A stretch of DNA of 7,283 nucleotides from Bacillota bacterium (lineage in GTDB: Bacteria > Bacillota_G > Limnochordia > DTU010). Below are positions 6,568 to 7,283 of the stretch, in pieces. Numbering within the stretch: the stretch's first letter is position 1; every line of letters starts with the position of its first letter. Position numbers and translations under genes: made by a program. Where the stretch lies: NCBI GenBank assembly GCA_012799255.1, contig JAAZLQ010000136.1, positions 1-7,283 on the forward strand, in the 5' to 3' direction. The notes under the pieces are model-generated. The model was given only the letters and a program-made list of their open reading frames with translations. It had not been told where the DNA came from and did not search any database.

Positions 6568-7283
6568 ATGATTGCCAAGAAATCTTTAATCAATAAAGAT
6601 AAGGTGCTAACCACAATAATGGGTATCTTCATGCTATTCCAATTATATATAGCCATGATTAGACCCCTTGACCCCATACTACAGTGTCCTATACATCTGG
6701 TTCTCGCCTTGTTGGTGGTATTTATGGTTAAGCCCTTAAAGTCAGACCATATTTTGGCTAAGATTTATCAGGCAGTTTGCTATATAGGAGTTATCTTCCT
6801 TTTGATTTATGTCCTTAGCCAGACTGATAGATTGATCAATCGTGTCCAGTATGTTCATCCAGTAGAAACCATCGACTACATAGTCACCTTTGTAAGTATA
6901 TTTGTCTTACTTGAGGCTGTAAGAAGGACCTTGGGCTACGTCTTGTACAGTCTTATCATATTTTTCATCTTTTATGACTGGTTTGGGGCATATTTTCCAG
7001 GGATTCTAGCCTTCAAGGGTACAAACCTAAGGAGCTTTGCTGAAGTCATGATACTGGGCTCTGCTGGTATCTATGGAACACCTCTTTACACTTCAACAAC
7101 CTCCTTGTTCTATTTTATAGTCTTTGGAGCCCTCTTCTCCACTTGCGGTGGTGGTAAACTCTTGATAGATATAGGGATGAAGTCATCCAGTTCAGGTAAT
7201 TCTGGACCTGCTAAGGCAGCTGTTATATCTTCAGGGCTCATGGGCATGATCTCAGGTAGTGCGGTTGCCAATGTTTCGACAAC
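6568..7283 (+). CDS. TRAP transporter fused permease subunit (TAXI type), N-terminal part; right end cut by the window
   Basis: Integral membrane transport subunit in which the small (DctQ-like) and large (DctM-like) TRAP permeases are fused; it couples substrate uptake to an ion gradient. AGGAG (6554-6558) is nine bases from ATG 6568. The 238 visible codons have no stop. Hydrophobic segments are at about 14-31, 42-57, 69-84, 102-118, 122-148 and 179-193. The family signature GIYGTPL (167-173), the FGALFSTCGGG segment (186-196) and SGPAKAAVISSGLMGMISGSAV (212-233) mark the start of the DctM-like domain. Full-length family members are usually over 600 residues, so well over half of the gene lies outside. 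It follows the binding-protein gene as expected for a TAXI pair, with the hairpin in between. Confidence 0.92.
   Translation, partial: MIAKKSLINKDKVLTTIMGIFMLFQLYIAMIRPLDPILQCPIHLVLALLVVFMVKPLKSDHILAKIYQAVCYIGVIFLLIYVLSQTDRLINRVQYVHPVETIDYIVTFVSIFVLLEAVRRTLGYVLYSLIIFFIFYDWFGAYFPGILAFKGTNLRSFAEVMILGSAGIYGTPLYTSTTSLFYFIVFGALFSTCGGGKLLIDIGMKSSSSGNSGPAKAAVISSGLMGMISGSAVANVST

Noticed and set aside
1..7283. Searched for CRISPR arrays, tRNA/rRNA genes, insertion-sequence ends, attachment sites and a riboswitch-like leader
   Set aside because: No regularly spaced repeats, no cloverleaf or rRNA-like segment, no transposase fragment. The predicted operon leader is too short (about 15 bases) to hold a riboswitch.

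Overview
The window comes from a low-G+C, Gram-positive anaerobe of the Bacillota (Clostridia or Tissierellia style). The grounds are strong AGGAGG-type ribosome binding sites, arginine written mostly as AGA/AGG, an A+T-rich intergenic region, a lipoprotein-anchored solute-binding protein, and the gene families present. The genus cannot be named from the sequence alone.

Layout: bases 1-895 (minus strand) hold the N-terminal 298 codons of a PrpR_N-type regulator that runs off the left edge. Bases 896-1095 are a divergent control region with one sigma-70-like promoter in each direction and three inverted repeats that share a GTTTCAA core. From 1096 to the right edge six plus-strand genes lie almost back to back: a four-carbon acid sugar kinase (DUF1537 family), an iron-containing alcohol dehydrogenase, a DapA-superfamily aldolase/lyase, a PdxA2-type 4-phospho-acid dehydrogenase, a TAXI-type TRAP solute-binding lipoprotein, and the N-terminal third or so of its fused TRAP permease, cut by the right edge. 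A hairpin followed by four T's sits between the binding protein and the permease.

How it fits together: the TAXI-TRAP system would import a carboxylate. The kinase and PdxA2 form the known two-step route for four-carbon sugar acids (D-threonate or D-erythronate -> 4-phosphate -> dihydroxyacetone phosphate + CO2 + NADH). The DapA-like enzyme (Schiff-base lysine present, but catalytic Tyr replaced by Phe relative to dihydrodipicolinate synthase) and the iron alcohol dehydrogenase are not needed for that route. They suggest a second branch, in which the lyase splits a 2-oxo acid to pyruvate plus an aldehyde and the dehydrogenase reduces the aldehyde. The exact substrate is not settled by the sequence. 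This pairing of two partial pathways with a TAXI transporter and a PrpR_N regulator is the most interesting point of the window. I see no mobile element, CRISPR array, tRNA or rRNA.
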